Below are positions 36,147-48,358 of a DNA stretch of 64,000 bases, in pieces; position 1 is the stretch's first letter, and each line of letters starts with the position of its first letter. Location of the stretch: the NCBI GenBank assembly GCA_930367205.1, contig OV884012.1, positions 147,575,405 through 147,639,404 of the forward strand. The letters are read 5' to 3'. The position numbers and the translations under genes were made by a program. This DNA comes from Acanthosoma haemorrhoidale (Eukaryota; Arthropoda; Insecta; Hemiptera; Acanthosomatidae). The notes under the pieces are model-generated. The model was not told where the DNA came from. It worked only from the letters and a program-made list of their open reading frames with translations, and did no database searches.

Positions 36147-36347
36147 TCACGATGGCGGGTGATATGGCTTCTCAAGGATTGTTACGGCCTCTTGGATTTT
36201 CAGCCCTTCTGTCGCTGACGGAAGTTCTCCGTGCTCAATCAGTGGGCTCCACTTCTTTGTCGCTCCATGATACTGCACATCGTTTAGTCTGTTAAAGGGG
36301 AAAGTGATCGAATTCCTACAACTTGAATCGGGTCTATATTTTCCCAT
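36147..36347 (-). other. Unrecognised 66-codon open frame, exon-like composition
   Basis: Reads MGKYRPDSSCRNSITFPFNR, then WSPLIEHGELPSATEGLKIQ, then EAVTILEKPYHPPS and stop. The residue mix looks protein-like and an AG (TTAGTGCAG) directly precedes it on the minus strand, so it could be a terminal exon. No homologue recognised. On the plus strand a 47-codon frame (from ATGGCGGGTGATATGG at 36151) overlaps it. Confidence 0.25.
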
Positions 36348-37384
36348 ACTGCACTAAGTTGACCTGTTGTCTGTTGTCTTTTCATAGACCAACATTTGTG
36401 AAACGCAAACAATTATTCGTCCGCTTCCTTTGTAACAATCGCAAAACGAGTATACAGAAGGGAAGAAACCGCTTCAACGTTTAAGGCAAAAATGTCAATA
36501 AATGAGCTGTGTAATATTTGCAGAATTTTAAAAGGTAATTTTGCAATTGGAATTTGGAATGAAATCAGGTCTAAATTATCTCTAATTACGAAGGCTACCC
36601 CCTATGTTGCAATGATGGCTTCTCAAATTATCTACCTACCACTTTCAGTGGACCGGTTTTCCTAAAATGGGACAGCCAACGGACTATTTTTAGTAATGGA
36701 ATTTACTAAGGGGATATCAAGGAAAATTATTCATTTTAAAATAGTCAGGCCCAAATTGCAAGTTACTGCAATAATTGGACATAAATATATTAAATGATTA
36801 AACTTTTCGATGGTCATAGATAATCGTAAGAAAACAAAAAGAAAAGTTTTAATACGTGGCTACTTTACTTTTGTCGTTTGTGGGCCTACTTGTCAAAGGC
36901 TAGTGGATTCAAATGAAAAAAAAACCTTATCTAAAGATATGTATACATATTTTATTATTGTTTTCCACGTTGGCGTAAGCCCTCAACGTTGATACATTTG
37001 GTTACTACATCTTTCGTAATTAAAATTATCTGCATCTCTGAAAATACATACGGTATTAATAATGTTTCATTTTACATTATACGTAATTAATATAGAGGAA
37101 GGAAATAATAGTGATGATAAATAGCATAATAGAAAAAATAACAAAAACAAACATCATAAATTAATTGACAAACAAAATAAATAAAAGAACAGACTAAATA
37201 ATTAGTAGATTAAAACATAAAAATAAATATATAGAATTATAATACAAAAAATATATAAAGACTACATGTGAAGGAAACAAAACATAAAAAAATACTAATA
37301 CTTCAATTGGGAAGATTATATTGGGAGATATGTGAAATATATTGATTTAATCTCGCAGATTACAACTATCGAAGCCTGCTAATT
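36348..37384. other. No recognisable feature
   Basis: AT-rich; A-rich stretch at 37130-37300. Confidence 0.45.
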
Positions 37385-37905
37385 ATTAAACGGATTGCCG
37401 CAAAATATCTTTCAGAATGGGATCATTGGAATAGTGGTCAGACATACCTCTCTCGAGAGGTTAAAGAACGCCGACCTCCACCCGTTGCTTGGTATGCCGA
37501 TGGTGGGTGAGTTCATTCGCCGGAGACACATCAAGTATTTTGACTCACTGCAGCACCTAACAAACCCAGTGTTTAACACTATGACCCCACCATTCTTCCC
37601 GCATCGATGACATCAGACTGTTGGAGAAAATTAGGCTAAGTTTAGATGTAGATAGTTTTAGGTTTTATGATTCATAAGGTAAGCTCTACCACTTTTTAAA
37701 CATTTATAGCCAATGCATGTATAAGGTACATTACACTTTTGTAACAATCGCAAATCACAGTGTAAAATTTTTAAAAGTTGTATAAAATGTAGCCAAGCTG
37801 CAGGACATATAATATTGACCTATTGTAAATAGATTTATTTATATAGAATCTATATTGAATCCCATAATTTTAAATGGCAAGGGCATATGAAGGAAAAAAA
37901 ATATC
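37385..37905 (+). mobile_element. 5'-truncated J2 copy with ORF2 C-terminus
   Basis: The plus-strand frame to 37610 ends ...VRHTSLERLKNADLHPLLG, then GEFIRRRHIKYF, then LTNPVFNTMTPP and a stop. The same protein end is readable, with lesions, on the minus strand at 42400-42600. The 3' UTR follows (CAGACTGTTGGAGAAAATTAGG) and ends at GGGCATATGAAGGAAAAAAA near 37905, the J2 3' terminus. This copy preserves the J2 ORF2 end best, because its last 70 codons are open. Confidence 0.82.
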
Positions 37906-38739
37906 ATATAGATCTAGAACTAATTTGAAACATTCTCTTTTTGTGTGACGCCCTTTTCACGCCGTAACCTAAAGGGTAATTCTTTAGTCCTCTGCGTGTT
38001 CTTAAAAGTGCGGAAGGGATTAGCGGGTGCTTTCTGGTCTGAAAACCTTCTACTTACAAATATATTGGGAATTAATCCGAATGTCAATTAAACGAAGTAA
38101 CGGACCAGAACAGGGTCGATGTGCAATCTGTTTTACACGACCAGACCACGAAATACATCTGTTGTCAGCGTATCTGAACAACTCAAAAAGAATCATAGAA
38201 TTGCCAACCAAAATTGAACTTGTCGACAACAATGCCTTTTAAACTTTTAGGAACCATCCACAAAATGTCAATGTTCCATTTCTAGAATCACATGCTAAAG
38301 AAGACCATGTGTATCAGTAACCACATTAGGGAACTAAAACACAGGCCGCTGCTAACTGGTTGCCAGAAGACATTGTAATAAAAATGTCAAAGACTCAAAA
38401 TCCTAAACAATATACTTGGTTGAGGAGTAAAAAATGGTCCATTCTTTCATACCTGGCCCTCATATCCAATAAATTGCCAACGTAATCTTATGTATATATG
38501 GCCGAGTATATATAACACTGTTCATTGGTTGTGGAGAACACGGGCAAAAGTCCAGTCAGTCCTGGCAACACACAATGCTACAAATATGAGACTAACAAAT
38601 TAGCTGGAGAACCTTGAAACTAAAAGATTGTTTCAGAGAGAATAGACCAGTAAGATGAAATAATATATATTAAGAGGAACCAACCCGATGGCAAGCCAGA
38701 CTATAAACATCATTACTTTAACAATTTACTATATTTTTG
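37906..38739. other. Possible decayed element body, unrecognised
   Basis: Contains a 71-codon plus frame (38027-38242) with RCAICFTRPDHEIHLL, a C-x2-C...H arrangement that faintly recalls zinc-binding tails of transposases. As the next 100 bases end in a J2-like 3' end (38740-38835), this may be an old element. No catalytic motif is visible. Confidence 0.25.
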
Positions 38740-38835
38740 AATTTAAGAGTGTAATGACCTATTGTAAATAGATTCATTTATGTCTATGCTGATTTCCATA
38801 ATTTATAATAACAAGGGGATATGAAGTAAAAACAA
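38740..38835 (+). mobile_element. J2-like 3' end
   Basis: GACCTATTGTAAATAGATTCATTTATG...CCATAATTTATAATAACAAGGGGATATGAAG followed by an A-rich tail resembles 37815-37900 and the J2 3' terminus. The 800 bases before it are not recognisable as J2, so the rest of this copy is decayed or absent. Confidence 0.55.
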
Positions 38836-39587
38836 AAATGAATATAACTATTATATAAATATGTGATAAAAATAATGTAAACAAGCAATACCATAATAAT
38901 ATGAACGAATACAATGTTATTTGGACAATTGTTTTTTTAATGTCAAATTCATCCTGAACTATGACAATTAACTAGTAACAATAAGCTGTGAAATATATTT
39001 TTTTATTTTGTATTTTTATTATACGTAGATATTTATTTTTATATTCATTTGACAGATAGATTATAAATTGGATAATAATTGGTATCTGAAAGAGCTTTGT
39101 TACTTTTGAAGTGTGCCATGATAATGCACCAAACATTATGTTCAGATTTCCCCACCGTACAAAAAAACAACATCCTAACTCACTGGCAGTAAGTGCCCGT
39201 GATTTCTTGTGATTTTCCGTGTCTAACCTGGATCCTTTTTGATATTTTTTTCCAAAATCTTGGTTTTTCTTGATACCCTTTCACCCACATATAGAGTGGC
39301 TTTAGATAGTTGTAGAGATAGGGAGTCCTATGATCGGGATTTTTTTTATGGTTAAATCTATTTAGTAAAAAAAAAAACACGCTGATGCTTATTAACAAAG
39401 ATTCACCAAACAGAATATAATATCAACTTCCATATTTTTGTAAAAATCAAATTGTAATTATAAATGCCACGTATAACAGTAGTATTATGTGATTTTCAGA
39501 TTATTTTGGTGGACTTTAATTACCAGAAGCAGTAATTAATCGTATTCGTAATATAAGCGTGACCCGTGTATCTCCTCAGTAAGAGTT
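38836..39587. other. No recognisable feature
   Basis: AT-rich spacer before the diverged LTR. Confidence 0.45.
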
Positions 39588-40225
39588 TGTCATAACTCCT
39601 TACCGCTAACTACATAGCATAAATCACCCTATACTCTATTGCATATATATTGTAAGCGAATGTAAATAACATGAACAAATATAAATCATTGTAAATGCAA
39701 TAAAAGGCGGAAGCCAAGCAAGTCACACAAGAAGGGCCACCATCTGTCAGTCACAGGTACTTCACCATATGAGTGAGGGTACCCGCAGGGCATAAACATA
39801 AACAACCCTTTTGCAGCCTCTCTACCCTCCAGGGGACAGGGCTGGCCGGGTAATTAAGCGTCGACCGCGGGAACATCACCACATGTGTGGGAACCAACCG
39901 CAGGCCTAGCAACCCTTGCAGCCCTCCTAGTAGGCAAGGCTGGAGAGGGTACTTAAGGCGGGCTCCTAATCCTGTTAATTAGTCTCTCGTGACCTCTACT
40001 CGTGACGCTCGTCCGCTCGAACTCTGAAAACTTGACTAATTCTTTATGAAAATCCCTCTGTACCTCTTCTCTTGAGCATAGTGCATTGTCGGGGCACATA
40101 CCTATCAAAAATGGAGTCAGATAGTAACGCCGTCATGAAACGATTGTCCAGGTTATAATTTCGAACAATCCGCACTTGTCACCAGGGCTAGGGTGACCAG
40201 GCACCCCCCTAGTGACGACCCGACA
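39588..40225 (+). mobile_element. Diverged solo LTR (family L)
   Basis: Matches family L from ACCGCTAACTACATAGCATAAATCACCC to CCTAGTGACGACCCGACA. The first bases (expected TGTAGCG) are altered, and no target-site duplication is visible (GAGTT before, GGTGG after), so the left edge is approximate. It has its own internal duplication of the '..CATATG/CACATGTGTGGG..ACC.CAGG' segment at about 39763-39905. Immediately right, 40251-40288, is a scrap of J1. Confidence 0.8.
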
Positions 40226-40250
40226 GGTGGTTTAGTATTTTAATACTACG

Positions 40251-40288
40251 GACTTCTTGGGAAGTACCCCACGCTCCTCCGTCAGCCG
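40251..40288 (-). mobile_element. Small internal J1 fragment
   Basis: CTTCTTGGGAAGTACCCCACGCTCCTCCGTCAGCCG is an internal piece of the J1 3' UTR, with neither a 3' end nor an ORF. It sits 25 bases right of the diverged LTR, which suggests it was cut off by rearrangement. Confidence 0.7.
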
Positions 40289-40333
40289 TAACGTATAAAT
40301 AAAATCTTTGTTTTCGTGTACTGAATATTATGG

Positions 40334-40717
40334 TTATAGTATCCTTTCAACTGTCATTCTCAATGAGGGACTTCTGTTTAACTTCGTCTCATTAACTCTA
40401 ACACATCTCATTAACGTATTTTCCTTTGAACAATATGAATAAAATATTTGAGGACTGGAAATGCATTGACCATGTAACGTTCTAACTTGTACATCATACG
40501 CACCCAACTCTCGTCTGAAAATTAGCCTAAGGAATGGATAACCCGTTTTCCAGTCCCTTGGCTGTATCCTACGAGGGATGTAAAAGAAAACGAGCATATA
40601 TGTTAGATAACTTTTAGCCCCTTGCGTACAACTCGGTGTACAAGATGATCGGTTTTGTTTCGCGATCCCGCTCGTTGTCTGTTGCGTCATGCCTATGACA
40701 GATGTCCAAGATAGCAA
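40334..40717 (-). other. Unrecognised 127-codon open frame in a GC-richer patch
   Basis: The longest open frame in the window outside the transposons (ATG at 40717). The protein is rich in Ser, Arg and Cys and shows no domain that I know. The patch 40330-40980 is less AT-rich than its surroundings and holds a second short frame (40733-40915, minus). It could be exonic, but no supporting signals were found. Confidence 0.2.
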
Positions 40718-42112
40718 GGAGGAGGGAGGTTATTATCCTCGAGGACGCACAGTTACTTCACAGATGAATGGAATATTCGTGGAGTCAATGCCTGAAGACG
40801 TCCATCGTCGCCACCGCCAGTGACACAACAATGGCAAAGAGAACACGACTGCCGTGGCCGTGCGGGTGATTGGATCCTCTGATGTTATGGACAACTCAAC
40901 ACTAGGGCATAGCAATCAAGAAGGCTTCATCTTCCGGGTATTGTCGGATACCGGATTGACTCCTTGAGATAATTTTGTTAAATTATCGTATAAATAAATA
41001 CTGTTTCTACCTTTTACATAACTTTTCCAACGATTCCTTGAAATGACAGGTTTCGTTACGTACGATTCGTAAATTGCTTTGGAATTTTCGTAAAATTAAT
41101 TCGCTCTTCGTGAAAAATACCCCATTATTTATTTATGTACATCCCAGCTGACTTTGCAACGGAAACTGATTAAATTTTTCGCAAGAGAGTTAAAACAGAC
41201 ATCAACCTAAAAGGAAACCTTATAAACTCTTTTAAAACCTATCAGAGGTTTTTCTGTTAGTAAATTTTCCTAGCAAAAATATAATTTCAAATTTCCATAT
41301 CTTAAATATGCCTTTTTACTTCAGTTTCATGGCACTGCTCTCGGTAGGGCAGACAAGTCACGCTCATTTGAGGGGACCCTCTGGTTGTGTGACTTCTACT
41401 AATGACATAATAATTACAATATAATTCGAAGAGTATTAATTAAATATAATAATCCAGCGATCACCATATTGCTTGTTGCATCCAGATATTAACATACTGT
41501 CCACTTAAGGATATATATTTAATCAAGGTAACCGAAATAATTTACAATGGTTAAAATATCCATACCGTAAGTCAACAAATCGGTGGACGGAGATAGCCAA
41601 TGAACGACCATATAATTTTCAACACAATGACTCCTACGTTCCAATGGAGTGAAACAACTTTAATTGCATTTAAGTCATATGTTGTAGAAAAGGAAAATCG
41701 AAGTTAATTTAAGAATTAAGTATATTCTCACTTAAGTAGACATAATTAAAAAAATGTTATTACTGTATACTTAAGAATTAATATGAACAATGAAACACGG
41801 TAATTTTCTGCATATACCTTAAACTGTTTTGCCCTTAACTAAAAAATTCTGAAAAAAATAAATATTCATGAATTTGTCTACATATTTTATAATAATGTCT
41901 TTCAATTGGTTCAGGGCTAGGTTATAAAGAGGTAGTCAGTTCAAGGAATATTCCAGATTAGGTAAACTCTATTAATTTTGAAAAACGTTAGAAGAGAATT
42001 GCAAAAAACACATTTTGGGAGACTTTATCGAGACGCCAGATTTGCTAATTAAAAGTTTCCGTAAAGATAAACTTTGTAATGCATCAATTTGTGCACCAAG
42101 TTTCTTATACCT
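40718..42112. other. No gene recognised
   Basis: GC-richer patch to about 40980 (see the open frame at 40334-40717), then AT-rich. A short even-composition patch at 41330-41400 is unexplained. Confidence 0.4.
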
Positions 42113-42900
42113 TTTTTTTTTCTCTTCTTCATAGCCCATTTAAATTCTCAGATAATTATATACAATTATAGATCCTCAGGTTAATCTATTTACAAATTAT
42201 TTTTGTATTTCCTGTAAAATCGCTACATTACATACAGGTTTTGTTATTTTATAAAAATTATATAACGGACTAAAAAAGTACAATGATACACATTATACGT
42301 GACTGGACTGAACTGACTAATAAAGGTGATGGGGCTCACCTTTTTGATCAAACTTAAAACTAACTTACATAATAATTCTTAACCTAATTTTTCCCCGACA
42401 GTCTGTTCCCATCGATGCGGGAGGGGTGGTGGGGTCATAGTGTTAAGCACTGGGTTAGTTAGGTGCTGCAACGAATTAAAAAGTCTGGCGGATGAACTCA
42501 CCCACCGACGGTACACTAAGCAACGGGTGCAGGTTAGCGTTCTTTAACCTCTCGATAGAGGTATGTCTGACCAATTTTCACATGATCTCATTCTGGAAAT
42601 GTTGGAGACATTTGGCTGTATTGTCAGTCAAGTGGGTAAGTAGCAGGGCACCGTACAGAAGAGCTGGCCGGAGGACACATTTATAGATCACCAATTTGAG
42701 ACGAAGCGACAGCTTGGGTGAAGTTAGCAAGTGTGAAAGCCGTTAAGACCTGTGTCGTAATTTTTCTATTTTATTACTAAAATGAGTAGAGAAATGGAGA
42801 TGCCTATCCATTTTTATACCCAGATAGTACATTGAGAAAGTTCTTATATCTTTAAATGAGTTGAAATTTCATATAGTTTTAGTCAAATGTGGTATCGAGA
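42113..42900 (-). mobile_element. J2 copy with ORF2 C-terminal region
   Basis: Longest J2 copy. The poly-T and TCATAGCCCATTTAAATT end is at 42113; the 3' UTR includes GGTGATGGGGCTCACC. The coding part then reads on the minus strand: YLGIKMDRHLHFSTHFSNKI, a stop, LKLVIYKCVLRPALLYGALL, THLTDNTAKCLQHFQNEI, VRHTSIERLKNANLHPLL and GEFIRQ. YLGI, the IYK..LRPALLYG block and the HPLL end identify a Jockey-type ORF2 C-terminus distinct from J1. Stops and a small deletion disable it. Left of about 42900 similarity fades. Confidence 0.8.
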
Positions 42901-44991
42901 CGGTGAAAGAAATGCTCAAATGTTTTTTCTATCTTTAAACTAGCCTGTTTTAATCACATTTTAAACTATCAACCTTCCGATTACATAGTTGGAAAATTGG
43001 ATATTTAAAAACAAATTCAAGGTTCAGAGGCGTTCTATTCGGAGATACCGGGAAAATAATCTGATGAAGTTTTACTCTTCTTAACAAAAATATTTTATGT
43101 ACAGGCTCCAAGTGAAATAGATAAACATTTTGTACAACTAGCTTGTATCTAGTTTGCCTGTCTGTTGGCTACAGTACTAGCGCTGTGGAAGTGGGCGCTC
43201 TTCAAGTGGGGTCACAGAGTGCAGGTCAGTGCAACCGGCTTACCTCTGAGTGGTAACTATACCTTGTTAAGGCATGGGTGCTATGTCGATCGCTGGCTTA
43301 GTGCTCTGCGCATTACGCAACCAGCCCGGTCCATCGCCCCACGTGCAAAGGACTGTGCGATTGCTCAGTTTTTTCTAGTTAATAACTATGGACTCGTTAC
43401 GTCTGTCAGCTGCTAACTATCTGGGCCTAAAGGTGAGGTTTTCCCTTACTACACACGGTTTCATAGGACCTATTTAATCCTCGGTAGAAAAAAAAAGTCC
43501 ACTTTCTCACATTTATGCGGATGTTTATATTTACGATTTATGATAACCGGTGTGAGCCTTTTTTTAACAAATACAATCCAGTGCATGAATTAAGAATAAA
43601 TTTATCTACGAAACTACAATAGAGAGACATGACTACTTAGGATATGTACAGTAATAAAAGTAACCAAATCGAAAAATTACACGAAATAAAATTGAAAAAG
43701 AAAAGGAGACGATGAACGTTTATCAATTAAATCATCTCAGAATGGAGTTCAATATTAGTTGAGCTGATACACAACTCAATATCAAAAGGAATTGGAATAA
43801 TTGAGGATGTAATCGAAATGATATTTAAAGGATGTCAGTGCCAAGTCTTAAGAGAACTCACATCGTTCTTTTCTCTTCACACAGTCAAATACAGTAAGCT
43901 ATATATAAAAATGGCCTCATATAAAACTAAATAAACAATTTGACTTGAAAGTATCCGAATACGACGAACGCCAGCTGCGTGAACGATTAGAATTGCGGAC
44001 TTGTCCACACCAGTGTCAAATGATACAACTTATGAATGAACCCGACATATAGCCGCTAAACCATACTTGACACTTACGGTTTGACTTCTGATTTTGCTTG
44101 GAATATTTTGAAATTTTTCCCCTAGTTACAAATATGATTTTATTAAGTAGTTTGAGTATGACATAAAGGTGAGGTTGCAAAAGATTATGACACACTGTCA
44201 ATGTGTATATAATTTTGTAAGTAAAAGTATTTTGTATACATATACATGTATTTTTTACCATGACTATTTTTGGGAATTCGTAAATATATATATTAATTGT
44301 AACATAGTTAGAATATGAGTATAAAATTGTAATTTAATTTTGTTTATTTAATTTTTAAACAAGGTTATTTTATTTATACAAATTAAAAAAAAACGTAGAT
44401 GGTGATAATAAAGGATTTTCTTCTAAGGATATCATGCCCTAAGCCCTTATGTTTGGGTAATTAGGTTAGAAATATTTTGAGGTTGGATTCTCGCTGTGCT
44501 TATACTTGCCTATTTTGTGGTCATTGTTCGAGCCCTTAGGCAGTAAATAAGTTTTTATTAAACTTAATTTTTTGTTTGAGAGGATTTTTTTTTTTTTATG
44601 ATCGTAATTATCTTTAAATTATAAATTTATTTTCTTTCCTTTTCTGATTGTTTCGGCTGGAGACAATTAGTATGTAAATATTGTATACATGGACATATAT
44701 TTGAGATTAAAACTTTGAAAGTAAGTTATAAAATGTATTTATTTTATTTCTCTTTAACAGAAATTTTCATTTTGATACATCAACATACAGAGGAAATAGT
44801 TCGAAGGATTATACAGCTCAAGGAACTAAATAAACACGTATTTGCGTATTATAGAACAAGGCTTTAGGCCTGATCCTGTTTTTAGTCAGTGATGAAGATG
44901 ACTCCATACCGGTCTGTTCCCCTGCGAACACGAAGTCGCTGTTTCTACAACTGAACTTCTCGGCCTATCTGCCTGTTTATCTCTTCGTGCA
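42901..44991. other. No gene recognised
   Basis: Includes an even-composition patch at 43145-43440 with an 83-codon plus frame (43165-43416) without known motifs. The rest is AT-rich. Confidence 0.4.
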
Positions 44992-45049
44992 CATCGCCGC
45001 CCTGCGGTTGACTATCCGAACATCACCGCCCTACGGCTGACTATCCGAA
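44992..45049 (+). repeat. 29 bp tandem duplication
   Basis: CATCGCCGCCCTGCGGTTGACTATCCGAA followed by CATCACCGCCCTACGGCTGACTATCCGAA, two units with three mismatches. Confidence 0.85.
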
Positions 45050-47131
45050 CATCCAGTGTATCGTGACTATAAACTTTTTCGTAACTTTTATACGTTAATT
45101 GTACTAACAATTATTTATACTAATATTCAGGTCTGGTTAAGTTGCTGATAAGTAATTTTTTTTCGTTTTTTAATAAAATGAATTGTTATTTCTTTAATAT
45201 TTTTGACTTTGTTTATTGCATATGCCTTACTGTTGGAAAGTGAGCTAGCCGACACAATCAAACCTCTAGCTTCTCACGTAACCGGCGCAATTTTCTGGCG
45301 TTTGGGGACTTCTTAATTTTTAAGAGCCCTGGCGCTAACAGTTATATTTTTTGAAATATCTAGACTATCATTGGATAATTCGTGCCACAAACTATTGTAA
45401 TGTATTTCTAACGTATGCAATGTAAATGTAACGTCATGGTTTAAATTAGTCACTTATGTTTACTAACTATCTTATTTTCTATTGGATGTCACCAACAACA
45501 TTTACTGCCCCTTTTGAAATATGAAGCCAGAACCTTCATGTCAATGCAGTTAAGCTATCAACTCCAATAAGATTATTATTATTATTATTGTAAGATTATT
45601 AATACAGGCGAATAGTAGGTTCATCTAGGGCAGATGGGGACCTCCTTTTTTGTCTCGTGGACCACTTGCCATTTTTTTCTGTTTTGGGTAGACCCCCTGC
45701 CTCTCTAATATTGAATTTTTGCAAGTTCATATACTTTAATTGTGTTTTCGACAACTGACATAGTGCCCTCCCCCTTAAATAGATTTAACATCTAGGCATA
45801 GATCCCTTCGATAGGTTTAACTATAGAGTGTTACGTGTTAAGTTTTGTACATTTAATAATTACATCGACAAAAAATGCAAATATAGTAAAATTATTACAT
45901 AAAATAACTACACAAAAAATAAATGCTTTTGATGGGAGTGATAATTCTGATAATCTAATAGAAAAAGTAAAATATTCGGCTTTAATTTAGGATGGTTTAA
46001 CTTTAAATCTCTTTGGTCAGTTTTCCTATCAGTTTCTAAGAAGATTGTGGCAACCCCGCGGAAACTCCTTTCCACAAGATACAAAGATGGAAAAGCTATC
46101 AATAAACTTTCTCGCGATAGTCCATAATACCGGAGAACTAACAGGTATGTCTCTCTGAAACCAAAATTGCCAAAATCCCTTCCTTGTTAGTTCTTATTCC
46201 GATCAGTTCTTGTGATATTATCCGTTCCTTCAATGTCACCATGTGGATTGATAATTTACTGAAACTCAAGAGAATATTCCATCAATTGAAATCAAGTTGT
46301 TGGTTAGGCTCGTCAATGGAGGATGATGGTCATCCCATCATCGATTTCCCTATGATTGAAGCACATGGAGTCATGAAGTTCCCCGAATATAGCTCCATGT
46401 CTTCAACACGTTCCATGAACATTTATGTTTAATAAATATTTACTTCATAGCTAATGTATATGTCTATTATAAGGAAGTATTATGTAACTGCATAGGAACT
46501 ATATGTGTTATGTGGATTATTCCATTTATGGAAAGCTAACGTTTTGCTCACGACTTGCTTAAATGGGATCTACTCTCGTCGACCTTCATTTACATCTCAT
46601 GCACACCAATGTTTGCTTTTCGCTGACATGGACACCACGCAGTTCGGAGTCGACTCGTCACCTTGAATCTGTTGCTCGTTATGAAATGAGCAATGGTGCT
46701 GCAAGACCGTGCCATCTCAGTGTTTTTTCACTACATATAATGAGGCTGTTGACATTTACTTTAATTCTGAATGGTCCCCATACAAAAGTGGATACAGTAG
46801 CAGGGGACATTTGACATAACTGAGTATTGGTAAATAATGGCAGCCATCTTCCTAACGACCACTGCCCGTTGGGAAACGCCGTTCGTGAACAGAATAGAAA
46901 AAAGTAGTCATCGAAGATAACTATCACAGATGCCTGCTCACGCTTACGTCCCCTTGGTGTTTTTTTGTTTTGTTCTTTATTCTATTGGCCATTCCCATCT
47001 CTCTGCTGATTCGTCTCCCCGGAAGGGATTTTAGATTTTCAGCAATAGAATACACTGGGTGTAGATCTTTTAAGCAATAAGCAACAAAAAGCTCAAACCG
47101 ATATGTCTGTTTTAAAAAAATATTTAATTTA
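45050..47131. other. No gene recognised; possible LTR edge near 45285
   Basis: CCGGCGCAATTTTCTGGCGTTTGGGG near 45282-45308 resembles an LTR end followed by a TGG-starting primer-binding site (see findings). Frames at 46184-46432 and 46563-46814 (plus) are open for 82-83 codons without recognisable motifs. Confidence 0.35.
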
Positions 47132-47929
47132 ACAACTTTATTATGATAAAATTTCAATCTGCCTCATAAGTAATTGTGATATATGATCTCATTCGTACGA
47201 TATTTACCATTTTCATTCACTCGCTCATTCGTACAGTATTTACAAACAGCCCAGAGACCTCCTATGTCCACATGGTTGTCACCTTGCGTGCGAAATAGGA
47301 AGCGGAGTTTTGGGAAGTCCCACGTCCCTCCGTCAGTCACGTTACTGGATTTTTTTTTTTTTTTCCTTTCAAAACCTCTTTATTGATAACATATATAAAA
47401 TGACAAAAATAAATAAATAAATTGGGAATTACAGCTGTCTCCTCGTGCTGCATTCGCAGATGCATATTAAGGAGTGCATAAAATATAATACTTTCAGATT
47501 GTTGTTAATAAGTCCAATACACATACACTCGCTAGGTGATGAGGCTCACCTTCAGCTTGCGACGGTGGTAAACACTAACACTAAAACCTAAACCTAGCAC
47601 CTAAGAATAAAGCGTTCCAGTCGCGACAGCGTCCTGCCATCGATGGAAACAGCTGACGGATGATGGATGGAGCTGGAAACAGGGAACGGAGCGGGGGTTA
47701 TCGTGTTAAACACCGGGATAAGGCCAGCGGAAGCTGATCAAGAGCGCGAGAGCCACATACGCTCAGGACACGATTGGAGAAACTGGCCATTGCCAGGACT
47801 CCCACTGTCACGCATTTATAGCAGGTCACGAGGCCACTGCCGTTTCAGTCTCCAAGGAGGTTATAGGGATGGAGTGGAGCAGTGCAATGACTGTGCTAGG
47901 GGATTAGGGTGGTTGGATAGGTCACTATC
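47132..47929 (-). mobile_element. J1 copy interrupted by a J2-like insertion
   Basis: J1 3' UTR runs from ACAACTTTATTATG (47132) to GTTACTGGAT (47350); a J2-like insertion follows to about 47697; J1 resumes with CCGGGATAAGGCCAGCGG and runs to GGTTGGATAGGTCACTAT (47929). It then meets, after 25 bases, an inverted J1 copy at 47955. The interruption falls at the CACCGGATA position, imperfectly duplicated on both sides (ACTGGAT / CCGGGATA). Confidence 0.82.
47351..47697 (-). mobile_element. J2-related element nested in J1
   Basis: Poly-T then CCTTTTCAAAACCTCTTTATTGATAAC, a 3' UTR with GGTGATGAGGCTCACC (as GGTGATGGGGCTCACC in J2), and an ORF end comparable to J2 (CCATCGATGGAAACAG... and TTATCGTGTTAAACAC, compare CCCATCGATGCGGG... 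and TCATAGTGTTAAGCAC in J2). The first 200 bases of 3' UTR differ from J2, so it is a sister subfamily. Confidence 0.7.
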
Positions 47930-47954
47930 CAAATTTAATCCATTAACTAATCCA

Positions 47955-48358
47955 TTAAGCCAATCTGGACATACGGAATAGAGCTATGGGCGACAGCAAA
48001 AAAGTCGAACATCAAACGCATCCAATCCTTTTAATCAAAAGTCCTGAGAATAATAGTAAATACCCCTTATTACGTCAGCAACCAAACCCTTCATAACGAT
48101 CTTCATATACCCTACATTCTTGAACACATCCCTTCCAAGTTCATGAAATTCCATAGTAACCTATCCAACAACCCTAATCCCCTAGCACAGTCATTGCACT
48201 GCACCACTTATCCCTCCTCGGAAACTAAGACGGCAGTGGGCTCGTGACCTGCTATAAATGCGTGACAGTCCTGGCAATGGACAGTTTCTCCAATCTAGTC
48301 CTGAGCGTATGTGGCTCTCGGGCTCCGGGTCAGCCTCCACTGGCTCGTATCCGGTGAC
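47955..48358 (+). mobile_element. J1 copy, inverted relative to its neighbour, missing its 3' end
   Basis: Starts at TTAAGCCAATCTGGACATACGG (the LKPIWTYG codons) and reads through the C-terminal ORF2 block and into the 3' UTR, stopping abruptly at CTCGTATCCGGTGAC. The expected remaining 250 bases of 3' UTR are replaced by a J2 ORF2 segment. A retrotransposed copy should keep its 3' end, so this loss implies a later rearrangement. Confidence 0.85.

Noticed and set aside
39583..40230. Target-site duplication for the third LTR
   Set aside because: Flanks GAGTT and GGTGG differ; the left end is mutated, so no duplication can be claimed.
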